Shown here: positions 54,744 to 62,169 of the stretch, one piece after another
Position numbering within the stretch: position 1 is the stretch's first letter
Layout of the letters: each line of letters begins with the position of its first letter
Assembly (NCBI RefSeq): GCF_000466985.1
Contig: NZ_BATC01000002.1
Coordinates: forward strand, 62,001-126,000
Source of the DNA: Brevundimonas abyssalis TAR-001
GTDB lineage: Bacteria > Pseudomonadota > Alphaproteobacteria > Caulobacterales > Caulobacteraceae
Length of the DNA: 64,000 nucleotides
Direction: 5' to 3'
Made by a program: the position numbers and the translations under genes
Notes under the pieces: generated by a model
The model's input: the letters and a program-made list of their open reading frames with translations, nothing else
Told to the model about the DNA's origin: nothing
The model's database searches: none

Positions 54744-55405
54744 TAGAGCGGACCGAAGGCCACGAGAAGGCCCAGAATGATCAGGGCGGCGCCGAGGATG
54801 GCGCCCTCGAACCGCGCCAGACGCTCCAGCCTCAGCAGGGACGCGCCCATGAAGGCCGCCCCGGTCAGGAGCACCATGCCCAGGATGGTGCCCGCCGCGA
54901 AGGCCAGGGTCAGCAGGATCAGGCCGTGCAGCCCGTGCTGGGCGCCGGACAGATAGAGCGGCAGCAGCACCTCGCCCGGCGACAGGGCCAGCAGGGCCAT
55001 CAGGCCCAGGAAGGCGGCCCGGTCCGACACCGCCCGCCCCGGCTTGTCCCGGCCCGGCTCATCCCGCGCCGCCGAAGCCCGCGTCCGCAACGCCCGCACC
55101 AGATAGTACGCCCCGAAGCCGAACATCATGGCCGCCGCCAGCCACGGCAGCACCCCGGCCAGCCGCTCCTCCAGCGCCAGACCGGCCGCCACGATCAGCC
55201 CGCCGACGATCGCCGTGGAGATCACATGCACCATGCCGGCAAGGGCCGCGGCGCCCAGGGTCATGCGCGCGCGCCATCCCTGGGCCCGCCCCACCAGCAC
55301 GAAGGGCAGCCAGTGGGTCGGCAGGGCGGCGTGCAGGAAGGCGGCGACGAACCCGCCCCAGATCAGGGGCGCCAGCAGGCTTTCGGCGGCGGCGGGGTCG
55401 GTCAT
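54743..55405 (-). CDS. TauE/SafE- or HupE-like integral membrane protein
   Basis: The product is 220 residues from ATG 55405 with about six membrane helices. FLHAALPTHWLPFVLVGRAQ near the N-terminus has a His pair and Pro in a membrane segment, as in UreH/RcnA-like transporters. LMALLALSPGEVLLPLYLSG is the matching segment of the second half. It could export sulfur compounds or transport a metal such as nickel. The location behind CDF and CobW genes favours metal. The assignment is from topology and motif resemblance only. Confidence 0.6.
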   Translation of the reverse strand: MTDPAAAESLLAPLIWGGFVAAFLHAALPTHWLPFVLVGRAQGWRARMTLGAAALAGMVHVISTAIVGGLIVAAGLALEERLAGVLPWLAAAMMFGFGAYYLVRALRTRASAARDEPGRDKPGRAVSDRAAFLGLMALLALSPGEVLLPLYLSGAQHGLHGLILLTLAFAAGTILGMVLLTGAAFMGASLLRLERLARFEGAILGAALIILGLLVAFGPL

Positions 55406-55551
55406 GGCCGCGCCCCATAGCGCGTTATTCTGTAACGCACGACCCCTGATCCATCGGCCGTCTCGCCGCAGGGCGCGCGGGCCGCTGGATTTCCGCCGCG
55501 GGCCGGGCCACATGGGGCTTCACGCCAACCGCCAAGCCACGGACGCCGCCC

Positions 55552-56403
55552 TTGCAATCCCTGCGCGCCCTTCTCGCCTCCCGCCGCACCGAGCAGGTCA
55601 TCACCGCCCTGATCGTGCTGAACGCCATCATCCTGGGGCTGGAGACCAGCCCGGCGGTCATGGCCGGCTGGGGGAACTGGCTGCTGTGGGCCGACCGCAT
55701 CCTGCTGACCGTGTTCGTGATCGAGATCGGTGCGCGGCTGGTGGTGCACCGGCTGGCCTTCTTCCGCGATCCGTGGAGCCTGTTCGACTTCGTGGTGGTG
55801 GGGGTGGCCCTGGTCCCGGCCACCGGCGCGTTCTCGGTGCTGCGGGCCCTGCGCGTGCTGCGGGTGCTGCGCCTGATCACCGTCGCGCCGTCGCTGAAGC
55901 GGGTGGTCTCGGCCCTGATCTCGGCCCTGCCCGGCATGGGCGCCATCGTCATGCTGCTGGCGCTGGTCTTCTATGTGTCGGCGGTGATGGCCACCATGCT
56001 GTTCGGCGAGAGCTTCCCCCAATGGTTCGGCAGCCTGGGGGCCTCGGCCTATTCCCTGTTCCAGATCATGACCCTGGAAAGCTGGTCCATGGGCATCGTG
56101 CGGCCGGTGATGGAGGTCTATCCCTACGCCTGGGCCTTCTTCGTGCCGTTCATCCTGGCCACCGCCTTCACCATGCTGAACCTGTTCATCGGGGTGGTGG
56201 TCTCGGCCATGCAGGAAGAGCACGACGATCTGCTCAAGGCCGATCACGAGGAGGTGGAGGCCCACCTGCGCCAAGCCGCGGCCGAGCGCGAACAGGCCCG
56301 CACGGAATCCGCGGCCGAGGCCCGCGCCATGACCGACGAGCTCAAGGCCATGCGCGCCGAGATGGCCGAACTGCGTGACCTTCTGGCGCGGCGGGGCGCC
56401 TGA
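55552..56403 (+). CDS. Bacterial voltage-gated sodium channel (BacNav/NaChBac family)
   Basis: The product is 283 residues from TTG 55552. It has one six-helix channel subunit. S4 is RALRVLRVLRLITVAPSLKR, with arginines every third position (98, 101, 104, 107). The pore filter is TLESWSM (174-180), as I recall it in the sodium channel NavAb. S6 (TAFTMLNLFIGVVVSAMQ) leads into a C-terminal coiled coil (EEHDDLLKADHEEVEAHL and ALKAMRAEMAELRDLL-like heptads) that assembles the tetramer. It would pass Na+ across the inner membrane on depolarisation. Its role in the cell is unknown; motility and pH homeostasis have been reported in other bacteria. Confidence 0.92.
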   Translation: MQSLRALLASRRTEQVITALIVLNAIILGLETSPAVMAGWGNWLLWADRILLTVFVIEIGARLVVHRLAFFRDPWSLFDFVVVGVALVPATGAFSVLRALRVLRVLRLITVAPSLKRVVSALISALPGMGAIVMLLALVFYVSAVMATMLFGESFPQWFGSLGASAYSLFQIMTLESWSMGIVRPVMEVYPYAWAFFVPFILATAFTMLNLFIGVVVSAMQEEHDDLLKADHEEVEAHLRQAAAEREQARTESAAEARAMTDELKAMRAEMAELRDLLARRGA

Positions 56404-56404
56404 T

Positions 56405-56980
56405 TCAGTCCGTCCAGCCCCACGGGGCGGGCGGCGCCGCGATCTCGCGGGTCAGGTCGAACTCCACCCGATAGGCGCGCGGCGTGCCCACGCGCACGGC
56501 CGCATAGATGAAGCGGTCGTCCTGCACCTCCATGAACCAGACGCTGGGGTGGGAATTGGGCATGCGGTCCCAGGTGGCCTGATCCGCCGGGAACATCTTG
56601 ATGCGGTCATTGCCCGGATTGGGCGTGAAGCCCCCGTACTGGGTGGCGTCCTCCTCGGAGCCGTCCGCGTGACGGTGGTCGTGGCGCAGTTCGATGCGGC
56701 CGTCCTCATGGCGGGTCAGCACCCAGGTGCGGGACAGGTCGTCGCCCACCACGAAGGGAATGCGGATGCGTTCCGGCGAGCAGTCCCGCACATGCATGAC
56801 CAGGGCCCGGCCCTCGAAGGCCGTGTCGCCCTCGGGCGCCTGGACCAGGGTTCCGCCGAACGCCTTGCCGCACAGGGCGGTGAGATTCGCCCAGTAGGCG
56901 TCCACCGGGTCGGCCGTCGCCGGCTGGGCGGTCATGACCAGGGCGGCGGTCGCGGCGAGGGCGGAAAGACGGCGTGACAT
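56405..56980 (-). CDS. Hypothetical exported protein
   Basis: The product is 191 residues. The signal peptide SRRLSALAATAALVMTAQPA-TAD is clear. The mature domain includes VDAYWANLTALCGKAFGGTL, HVRDCSPERIRIPFVVGDD, and GRIELRHDHRHADGSEEDA. The C-terminal RVGTPRAYRVEFDLTREIA is also conserved-looking. The two cysteines could pair. The family is known to me only as an uncharacterised secreted protein in this order. It is convergent with the channel gene. Confidence 0.65.
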   Translation of the reverse strand: MSRRLSALAATAALVMTAQPATADPVDAYWANLTALCGKAFGGTLVQAPEGDTAFEGRALVMHVRDCSPERIRIPFVVGDDLSRTWVLTRHEDGRIELRHDHRHADGSEEDATQYGGFTPNPGNDRIKMFPADQATWDRMPNSHPSVWFMEVQDDRFIYAAVRVGTPRAYRVEFDLTREIAAPPAPWGWTD

Positions 56981-57109
56981 GAAGCGCTCCTTGATGGACT
57001 GGCCGGAGACAGCTTGCCCGGCCTGTCCCCGTCAGGCCATAGTCCGGTCGAACCGGCGGCGAACACCCTTGCCCGATGGGAAAATCGGGGTCCATTCCCC
57101 CGTTTCGCG

Positions 57110-57137
57110 TTGACTCAAACCGGCCTGTCCGTATATG
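57110..57137 (+). promoter_or_regulatory. Candidate promoter for rplU-rpmA (TTGACT / TATATG, 16-base spacer)
   Basis: TTGACT at 57110-57115 and TATATG at 57132-57137 lie about 70 bases before the rplU start, in the gap divergent from the exported-protein gene. The spacing and position fit a strong housekeeping promoter for ribosomal protein genes. Confidence 0.55.
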
Positions 57138-57148
57138 TCGCCGCTCTT

Positions 57149-57173
57149 CGCCCGCAGGGTCACCTCGCGGGCG
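57149..57173 (+). promoter_or_regulatory. Leader hairpin upstream of rplU
   Basis: CGCCCGC (57149-57155) pairs with GCGGGCG (57167-57173) around an 11-base loop, followed seven bases later by TTTTT. It is inside the predicted rplU leader. It could be an attenuator or an L21 autoregulatory leader; L21 leaders are known in other phyla. Confidence 0.4.
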
Positions 57174-57205
57174 CACATCTTTTTGCGTTCCAGCCGAGGC
57201 TTAAT

Positions 57206-57793
57206 ATGTACGCGGTGATCAAAACCGGCGGCAAGCAATACCGGGTCCAACCGGGTGACGTGATCGTGGTCGAGAAGCTCGACGGCGACGCGGGCTCTGA
57301 CGTCAGCTTCGGCGAAGTCATGATGCTGGGCGGCGACAAGGGCGTGACCCTGGGCGCGCCGCTCATCAAGGGCGCCTCCGTGGCGGCCACCCTGGTCGAA
57401 ACCCGCAAGGGCGAGAAGATCAAGATCTTCAAGAAGATCCGCCGTCAGGGCTATCGCCGCACCAACGGCCATCGCCAGATGGAAAGCGTGCTGCGCATCA
57501 CCGGCATCGAAGGCGACGGCCAGTCGGCCAAGTGGGACGGCAAGGCCGAGGTTCTGACCAAGGCCGAAATGAACGCTCGCGCCCGCGGCCTGGCCCCGCG
57601 CGTCGAGGCCGAGCCGAAGAAGGCCCCCAAGGCCAAGGCTGAAGCCGCTCCGGCCGAGACCGCCGAAGCGCCCGCCAAGAAGGCTCCGGCCAAGAAGGCC
57701 GCCGCCCCCAAGGCTGAAGCCAAGACCGAGGCCAAGGCCCCGGCCAAGAAGGCGCCCGCCAAGAAGGCCGCGCCCAAGGCCGACAAGGAATAG
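57206..57793 (+). CDS. rplU: 50S ribosomal protein L21 with a long Lys/Ala/Pro-rich tail
   Basis: The product is 195 residues. The first ~105 are the L21 fold: MYAVIKTGGKQYRVQPGDV, DGDAGSDVSFGEVMMLGG, and EKIKIFKKIRRQGYRRTNGH. The end is a repetitive tail of AKKAP/AKKA units and acidic patches (EAEPKKAPKAKAEAAPAETA), common in Caulobacterales L21. It binds 23S rRNA near the exit tunnel. rpmA follows after 97 bases in the order expected for this operon. Confidence 0.96.
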   Translation: MYAVIKTGGKQYRVQPGDVIVVEKLDGDAGSDVSFGEVMMLGGDKGVTLGAPLIKGASVAATLVETRKGEKIKIFKKIRRQGYRRTNGHRQMESVLRITGIEGDGQSAKWDGKAEVLTKAEMNARARGLAPRVEAEPKKAPKAKAEAAPAETAEAPAKKAPAKKAAAPKAEAKTEAKAPAKKAPAKKAAPKADKE

Positions 57794-57890
57794 TCCGGCG
57801 CCCACCGCGCCACGTTTAGATTACACTGCGCTCAAGCAGCGAGGCTCCGCGAGCCGAGCGATAGCGCACTAGGGAAGATGGAGCAGACCC

Positions 57891-58166
57891 ATGGCTCACA
57901 AGAAATCCGGCGGTTCGTCGCGTAACGGTCGCGACTCCGAGTCCAAACGCCTCGGCGTGAAGAAGTTCGGCGGCGAGCGCGTGCTGGCCGGCAACATCAT
58001 CATCCGCCAGCGCGGCACCAAGTGGCACCCCGGCGACAACGTCGGCCTGGGCCGTGACCACACCATTTTCGCCCTCGTACAGGGTGCGGTGAAATTCACC
58101 ACCAAGCAGGGCGGACGTTGTTACGTCTCCGTGCTTCCGGCCGAACAGGCCGTGGCCGCCGAATAG
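57891..58166 (+). CDS. rpmA: 50S ribosomal protein L27
   Basis: The product is 91 residues. It begins [20 protein letters not shown] and continues [20 protein letters not shown], then [20 protein letters not shown], all diagnostic of L27. The N-terminus reaches the peptidyl-transferase centre; there is no cleavable extension as in Firmicutes. An intrinsic terminator lies about 70 bases after the stop. Confidence 0.97.
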   Translation: MAHKKSGGSSRNGRDSESKRLGVKKFGGERVLAGNIIIRQRGTKWHPGDNVGLGRDHTIFALVQGAVKFTTKQGGRCYVSVLPAEQAVAAE

Positions 58167-58238
58167 CGCGAATCCAGGAAATCTCCCGGATCGCGCTGGC
58201 CAGAATAGCAGCGATCCGGACCAGGGAAATATTCCGCG

Positions 58239-58268
58239 GGGAGTCTGGATCGACCAGGCTCCCTTTTT
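58239..58268 (+). terminator. Rho-independent terminator after rpmA
   Basis: GGGAGTCTGG (58239-58248), loop ATCGA, CCAGGCTCCC (58254-58263) form a 10-bp stem with one T-G wobble, followed by TTTTT (58264-58268). This is the clearest intrinsic terminator in the window. Confidence 0.8.
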
Positions 58269-58335
58269 CGTTTCCCCGCCTCGAGAGACCGGTCCGAGCC
58301 CTCCAAGGAGACCGGCGTGAGTTGAGGCTTCGCCC

Positions 58336-58869
58336 ATGTGCGTCATAGAAACCTCCCCCGTCATCGAGACGCGGCGCCTGGCCCTGCGCGCGCCGGGCGC
58401 TCACGACATCTCCCGCATCGCCCAGCTGGCGGGCGATCCCGAGATCGCGCGCATGACCTGCCGCATGCCCTCGCCGTTCCGCACCGAGGACGCCGAGGCC
58501 TTCGTCATGAACGTGGCCATGCAGGACCCGCGCCGGGCCAACACCTTCGTCATCGAACACGAGGACCACGGCCCCGTCGGGGTGCTGGGCCTGTTCCACG
58601 ACAAGGACCGCGCGCCGGAGATGGGCTACTGGATCGGCAAGCCCTTCTGGGGCCGGGGTCTGGCCACGGAGGCGGCGCAGGGCGCCCTGGCCTGGGCCAA
58701 AACGCGCTGGAGCAAGAAGGCGGTCGTGGCCGGACACTTCACCGACAATGCCGCGTCGGGCCGGGTGCTGGAGAAGGCCGGCTTTCTCTACACCGGCGAA
58801 ACCCGCCGCCAGTTCAGCCGCGCCCGCAACGCCGAGGTGGACACCCGCATGATGCTCTGGCTGGCCTGA
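58336..58869 (+). CDS. GNAT family N-acetyltransferase (RimJ/RimL type)
   Basis: The product is 177 residues from ATG 58336. It has the RimJ/L-like opening VIETRRLALRAPGAHDISRI, then PEMGYWIGKPFWGRGLATEA, which covers the acetyl-CoA pyrophosphate loop (G-R-G-L-A), and NAASGRVLEKAGFLYTGETR, the classic C-terminal motif. Such enzymes acetylate protein N-termini or small amines. The target cannot be told. It is separated from rpmA by the terminator. Confidence 0.88.
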   Translation: MCVIETSPVIETRRLALRAPGAHDISRIAQLAGDPEIARMTCRMPSPFRTEDAEAFVMNVAMQDPRRANTFVIEHEDHGPVGVLGLFHDKDRAPEMGYWIGKPFWGRGLATEAAQGALAWAKTRWSKKAVVAGHFTDNAASGRVLEKAGFLYTGETRRQFSRARNAEVDTRMMLWLA

Positions 58870-58942
58870 CGACGGGTCACGGGCGGGGGAGATCGCTGCT
58901 GTTTCGCTTGAGCCGCGTCGCGGGCGCTGGCACGGTCGGGGG

Positions 58943-59833
58943 ATGACGGATCCTTCGATGATCTCCCCCTTTCCGCCCATGGCGCCGCCGCCCCGGCCGG
59001 TGCAGCCGGGCCTGTATCTGGTCTCCACGCCCATCGGGAACCTGCGCGACATCACCCTGCGGGCGCTGGACGTGCTGAAGGCCGCGGACCTGATTCTGGC
59101 CGAGGACACCCGGGTCACCGGCAAGCTGTTGTCCGCCTATGGCCTCAAGGCCCGGCTGGAGCGATGCGACGACCACGCCTCGGAACGGGCCGCCGGGGGC
59201 GCGGTGGAGCGGGTGCGCGAGGGTCAGGTGGTGGCGCTGGTGTCGGACGCCGGCACGCCCATGGTGTCGGACCCCGGCTTCGTGGTGGCCCGGGCCATGA
59301 TCGCGGCGGGTCTGCCGGTGCATCCGGTGCCCGGCCCCTCCAGCCTGCTGGCGGCGCTGGCGGTGGCGGGCCTGCCCGCCGACCGGGTGCTGTTCGCCGG
59401 CTTCCTGCCCGCCAAGAGCGGCCAGCGGCGCACGGCGCTGGAGGCGCTCAAGCCCATCCGCGCCACCCTGGTGTTCTTTGAAAGCGGGCCGCGTCTGGCG
59501 GGGAGTCTCGCCGACATGGCCGCCGTGCTGGGGCCCCGCCCCGCCGCCGTGGCCCGGGAGCTGACCAAGCTGTACGAGGAGTGCGTGCGCGGCGATCTGG
59601 TCCAGCTGGCCGCCAAGCCGCAGCTGGACGGCCCGCGCGGTGAACTGGTGGTGGTGATCGGCCCCGGCGAGGACGAACAGGCCAGCGACGCCGACGCCGA
59701 CGCCGCCCTGGTGGACGCCCTGAAACGGGCCGGTCCGGCCGATGCGGCCTCCGAAGTCTCCAAGGCGCTGGATCTGCCGCGCAAGACCCTCTACCGCCGC
59801 GCCCTGGCGCTGCAGGGCAAGGACCCGGCCTGA
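58943..59833 (+). CDS. rsmI: 16S rRNA (cytidine-1402-2'-O)-methyltransferase RsmI
   Basis: The product is 296 residues. GLYLVSTPIGNLRDITLRAL, LILAEDTRVTGKLLSAYGL, VALVSDAGTPMVSDPGFV and HPVPGPSSLLAALAVAGLP are diagnostic of the RsmI/YraL family, which methylates the ribose of C1402 in 16S rRNA. The C-terminal helix-turn-helix (LPRKTLYRRALAL) is present. Its TGA overlaps the ATG of the next gene. rsmI-yraN is a conserved pair in proteobacteria. Confidence 0.95.
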   Translation: MTDPSMISPFPPMAPPPRPVQPGLYLVSTPIGNLRDITLRALDVLKAADLILAEDTRVTGKLLSAYGLKARLERCDDHASERAAGGAVERVREGQVVALVSDAGTPMVSDPGFVVARAMIAAGLPVHPVPGPSSLLAALAVAGLPADRVLFAGFLPAKSGQRRTALEALKPIRATLVFFESGPRLAGSLADMAAVLGPRPAAVARELTKLYEECVRGDLVQLAAKPQLDGPRGELVVVIGPGEDEQASDADADAALVDALKRAGPADAASEVSKALDLPRKTLYRRALALQGKDPA

Positions 59834-60249
59834 TGCGGCCGCCCCCCGCTCCGGTGCGTGCGAAAGCGCCGTGGCGGATCGGGCTGGGCGCCAGGGCGCA
59901 CAAGGCGGGGCACGCAGCCGAATGGCTGGCGGCGGCCTGGCTGATGGCCAAGGGCTATCAGGTGCTGGGCTTCCGCCTGAAGAGCCGGGCGGGCGAGATC
60001 GACCTGCTGGCCCGGCGCGGCGGCGTGCTGGCGGTGGTGGAGGTCAAGCGCCGCGCCACCCTGGATCAGGCCCTGACCGCCCTGAGCGAAACCCAGAAAG
60101 CACGCCTGCTGGCGGCGGGGCGGGCGGTTGCGAGAAACCGGCCCTCGCTCAAGACCCTGTCATTGCGGCTGGACATGGTGGCGCTGGCGCCCGGCCGCTT
60201 TCCCCGTCATGTTCGGGGCCTGTCGCAGGACACTCTGAGACGATCGTGA
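59833..60249 (+). CDS. yraN: UPF0102/YraN family nuclease-like protein
   Basis: The product is 138 residues. AHKAGHAAEWLAAAWLMAKG, RLKSRAGEIDLLARRGGVLA and VVEVKRRATLDQALTAL carry the restriction-endonuclease-like E-x-K pattern (E-I-D-L then V-E-V-K). The family is predicted to be nuclease-like, but its role is unproven. It overlaps rsmI and is followed eight bases later by the SirB1-like gene. Confidence 0.9.
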   Translation: MRPPPAPVRAKAPWRIGLGARAHKAGHAAEWLAAAWLMAKGYQVLGFRLKSRAGEIDLLARRGGVLAVVEVKRRATLDQALTALSETQKARLLAAGRAVARNRPSLKTLSLRLDMVALAPGRFPRHVRGLSQDTLRRS

Positions 60250-60256
60250 GGTCGAA

Positions 60257-61072
60257 GTGACGCGTGAGGAAGCGGAACAGGTTCTGACCGAGGCCGGGAC
60301 GGCCGAGGACGACGCCTTCCCGCTGCTGGAGGCGGCCATCGCCTGCGCCATCCACGACTATCCGCACCGGGAGACGGCGCCGGTGCGCACCCTGGCCGCC
60401 AACGCCGCCGAGCGGCTGGCCGAGCGCATGGCCCGCGAATCCCATGACGACGCCCTGGTGGAGACCATGGCCTCGGACCTGCGGCTGAATGGCGACCTGC
60501 TGCATTACGACGACCCGGCCAACACCGACATCATCGACGTGGCCGAGCGGCGGCGCGGCCTGTCGGCGGCCCTGGCGGTGTTCTATATCCATGCGGCGGC
60601 GCAGGCGGGGCTGATTTGCCGGGGGGTGGATTTCCCGGGCCACTTCCTGCTGCGGGTCGAGACGCCGGACGGGCCGGTGGCGCTGGACCCGTTCAGCCAG
60701 GGCCGCATCGTCATGCCGTCCGAGCTGACCCGCCGGGCGCTGCTGGCCGGGCTGACCCCCCATGTGGCGGACCGGCTGGACCTGCTGATGGCCCCGGTGA
60801 CGGACCGGCAGGCCCTGATCCGGCTGCAGAACATGCTGTATGTGCGCGCCCTGAGGCGTCAGGATTTCGAGGGCGCCGAGCGCTCGGCCGTCCGCCGCGT
60901 GCTGCTGGACCCCGAGGATCACCGCCCCTGGCTGGACGTGGCCACGGCGCGGGAGAAACAGGGCGCCCTGGCCGGGGCGCTGGCGGCGCTGGACCGGGCG
61001 CGGGGTCTGGACGGCCACGGCCAGATGCACGCCCGCAGCGCCCACGACCGCATCCGCCTGCGCCTGAACTGA
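60257..61072 (+). CDS. SirB1-like transglutaminase/TPR domain protein
   Basis: The product is 271 residues from GTG 60257. It has IIDVAERRRGLSAALAVFYI and GVDFPGHFLLRVETPDGPVA, the transglutaminase-like core of SirB1 (YchA) proteins, and a C-terminal TPR pair (LDPEDHRPWLDVATAREKQG). In SirB1 proteins the usual catalytic Cys is lost, and here too the aligned position reads GLSAA. The role is unknown. It is in one unit with rsmI-yraN, with gshB about 85 bases downstream. Confidence 0.82.
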   Translation: MTREEAEQVLTEAGTAEDDAFPLLEAAIACAIHDYPHRETAPVRTLAANAAERLAERMARESHDDALVETMASDLRLNGDLLHYDDPANTDIIDVAERRRGLSAALAVFYIHAAAQAGLICRGVDFPGHFLLRVETPDGPVALDPFSQGRIVMPSELTRRALLAGLTPHVADRLDLLMAPVTDRQALIRLQNMLYVRALRRQDFEGAERSAVRRVLLDPEDHRPWLDVATAREKQGALAGALAALDRARGLDGHGQMHARSAHDRIRLRLN

Positions 61073-61156
61073 CGCTCCAGAGGCGGGTTCGCCTTGCGCC
61101 CGGGGCGTGCGGCGTCCATCTGCAAGCCCTCAACGCCACGCTTCAAGGACTTCGCC

Positions 61157-62098
61157 ATGCTCAAGGTCGCCATCCAGATGGACCCCATCGAGGCGGTCAA
61201 CATCGAGGCCGACACCACCTTCCTCCAGGCCATCACCGCCCAGGAGCGCGGCCACCGGCTTTGGGTCTATGACGTGGCCACCCTGGCGCTGGAGGACGGG
61301 CGGCTGTTCTGCCGCGCGCGGCCGGCAGCCCTGCGCCAGAAGGTCGGGGACCACGTGACCTTCGGCGACTGGTTGAAGCTGGACCTGGCCGAGGACATCG
61401 ACGTGATCCTGATGCGTCAGGACCCCCCCTTCGACATGGCCTATGTCACCGCCACCTATCTGCTGGAGACGATCCATCCACAGACCCTGGTGGTCAACGA
61501 TCCGACCGAGGTGCGCAATGCGCCGGAGAAGCTGTTCGCCACGCGCTTCAAGGGGGTGCAGCCGCCGACCCTGATCTCGTCGGACCCGGTGGCCCTGGCC
61601 GAGTTCCACCAGCGGCACGGGGACGTGGTGCTCAAGCCCCTGCACGGGGCGGCGGGCTCGGGCGTGGTGCGGCTCAAGGCCGACGATCCGAATCTGGAGG
61701 CGCTGGTGGAGATCCACGCCGGGATCAGCCGCGACCAGCTGGTGATCCAGAAATTCATCCCGGCGGTCGAGGCCGGCGACAAGCGCATCATCCTGATCGA
61801 CGGCGAGCCGGTGGGCGCCATCAACCGGGTGCCGCTGAAGGGCCATGTGCGCTCCAACCTGCGGGTCGGCGGCCGGGCCGAGGCGGTGGAGCTGACCGCC
61901 CGCGACCGCGAGATCTGCGCGGCCCTGGCCCCCGAGCTGAAGCGGCGCGGCCTGATCTTCGTGGGCATCGACGTGATCGGCGACTATCTGACCGAGATCA
62001 ATGTGACCTCGCCCACCGGCGCTGTGCAGCTGAAAGAGTTCACCGGGATCAACGCCGCCGCCCTGATGTGGGACGTGATCGAGGCGAAGGTCGGCTGA
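61157..62098 (+). CDS. gshB: Glutathione synthetase
   Basis: The product is 313 residues from ATG 61157. It starts [20 protein letters not shown]. The ATP-grasp features are [58 protein letters not shown], and GVDVIGD-like [20 protein letters not shown]. It joins gamma-glutamylcysteine to glycine. gshA is not in the window. The open frame extends 21 codons upstream but without similarity. Confidence 0.95.
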   Translation: MLKVAIQMDPIEAVNIEADTTFLQAITAQERGHRLWVYDVATLALEDGRLFCRARPAALRQKVGDHVTFGDWLKLDLAEDIDVILMRQDPPFDMAYVTATYLLETIHPQTLVVNDPTEVRNAPEKLFATRFKGVQPPTLISSDPVALAEFHQRHGDVVLKPLHGAAGSGVVRLKADDPNLEALVEIHAGISRDQLVIQKFIPAVEAGDKRIILIDGEPVGAINRVPLKGHVRSNLRVGGRAEAVELTARDREICAALAPELKRRGLIFVGIDVIGDYLTEINVTSPTGAVQLKEFTGINAAALMWDVIEAKVG

Positions 62099-62169
62099 TC
62101 ACCGAACGCCGCTATTGCAAAACCTGACTGTTCATGCTTCGTTCTCATGCGGGAACGGAGGGCTCGGGC

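Noticed and set aside
58170-58235. Imperfect palindrome CCGGATCGC...GCGATCCGG-like after rpmA as another copy of the paired hairpin element
   Set aside because: It lacks the GATTCACG/GATC landmarks, the inner stem with 3-base loop, and the 11-base linker seen at 5121-5239 and 54609-54743.
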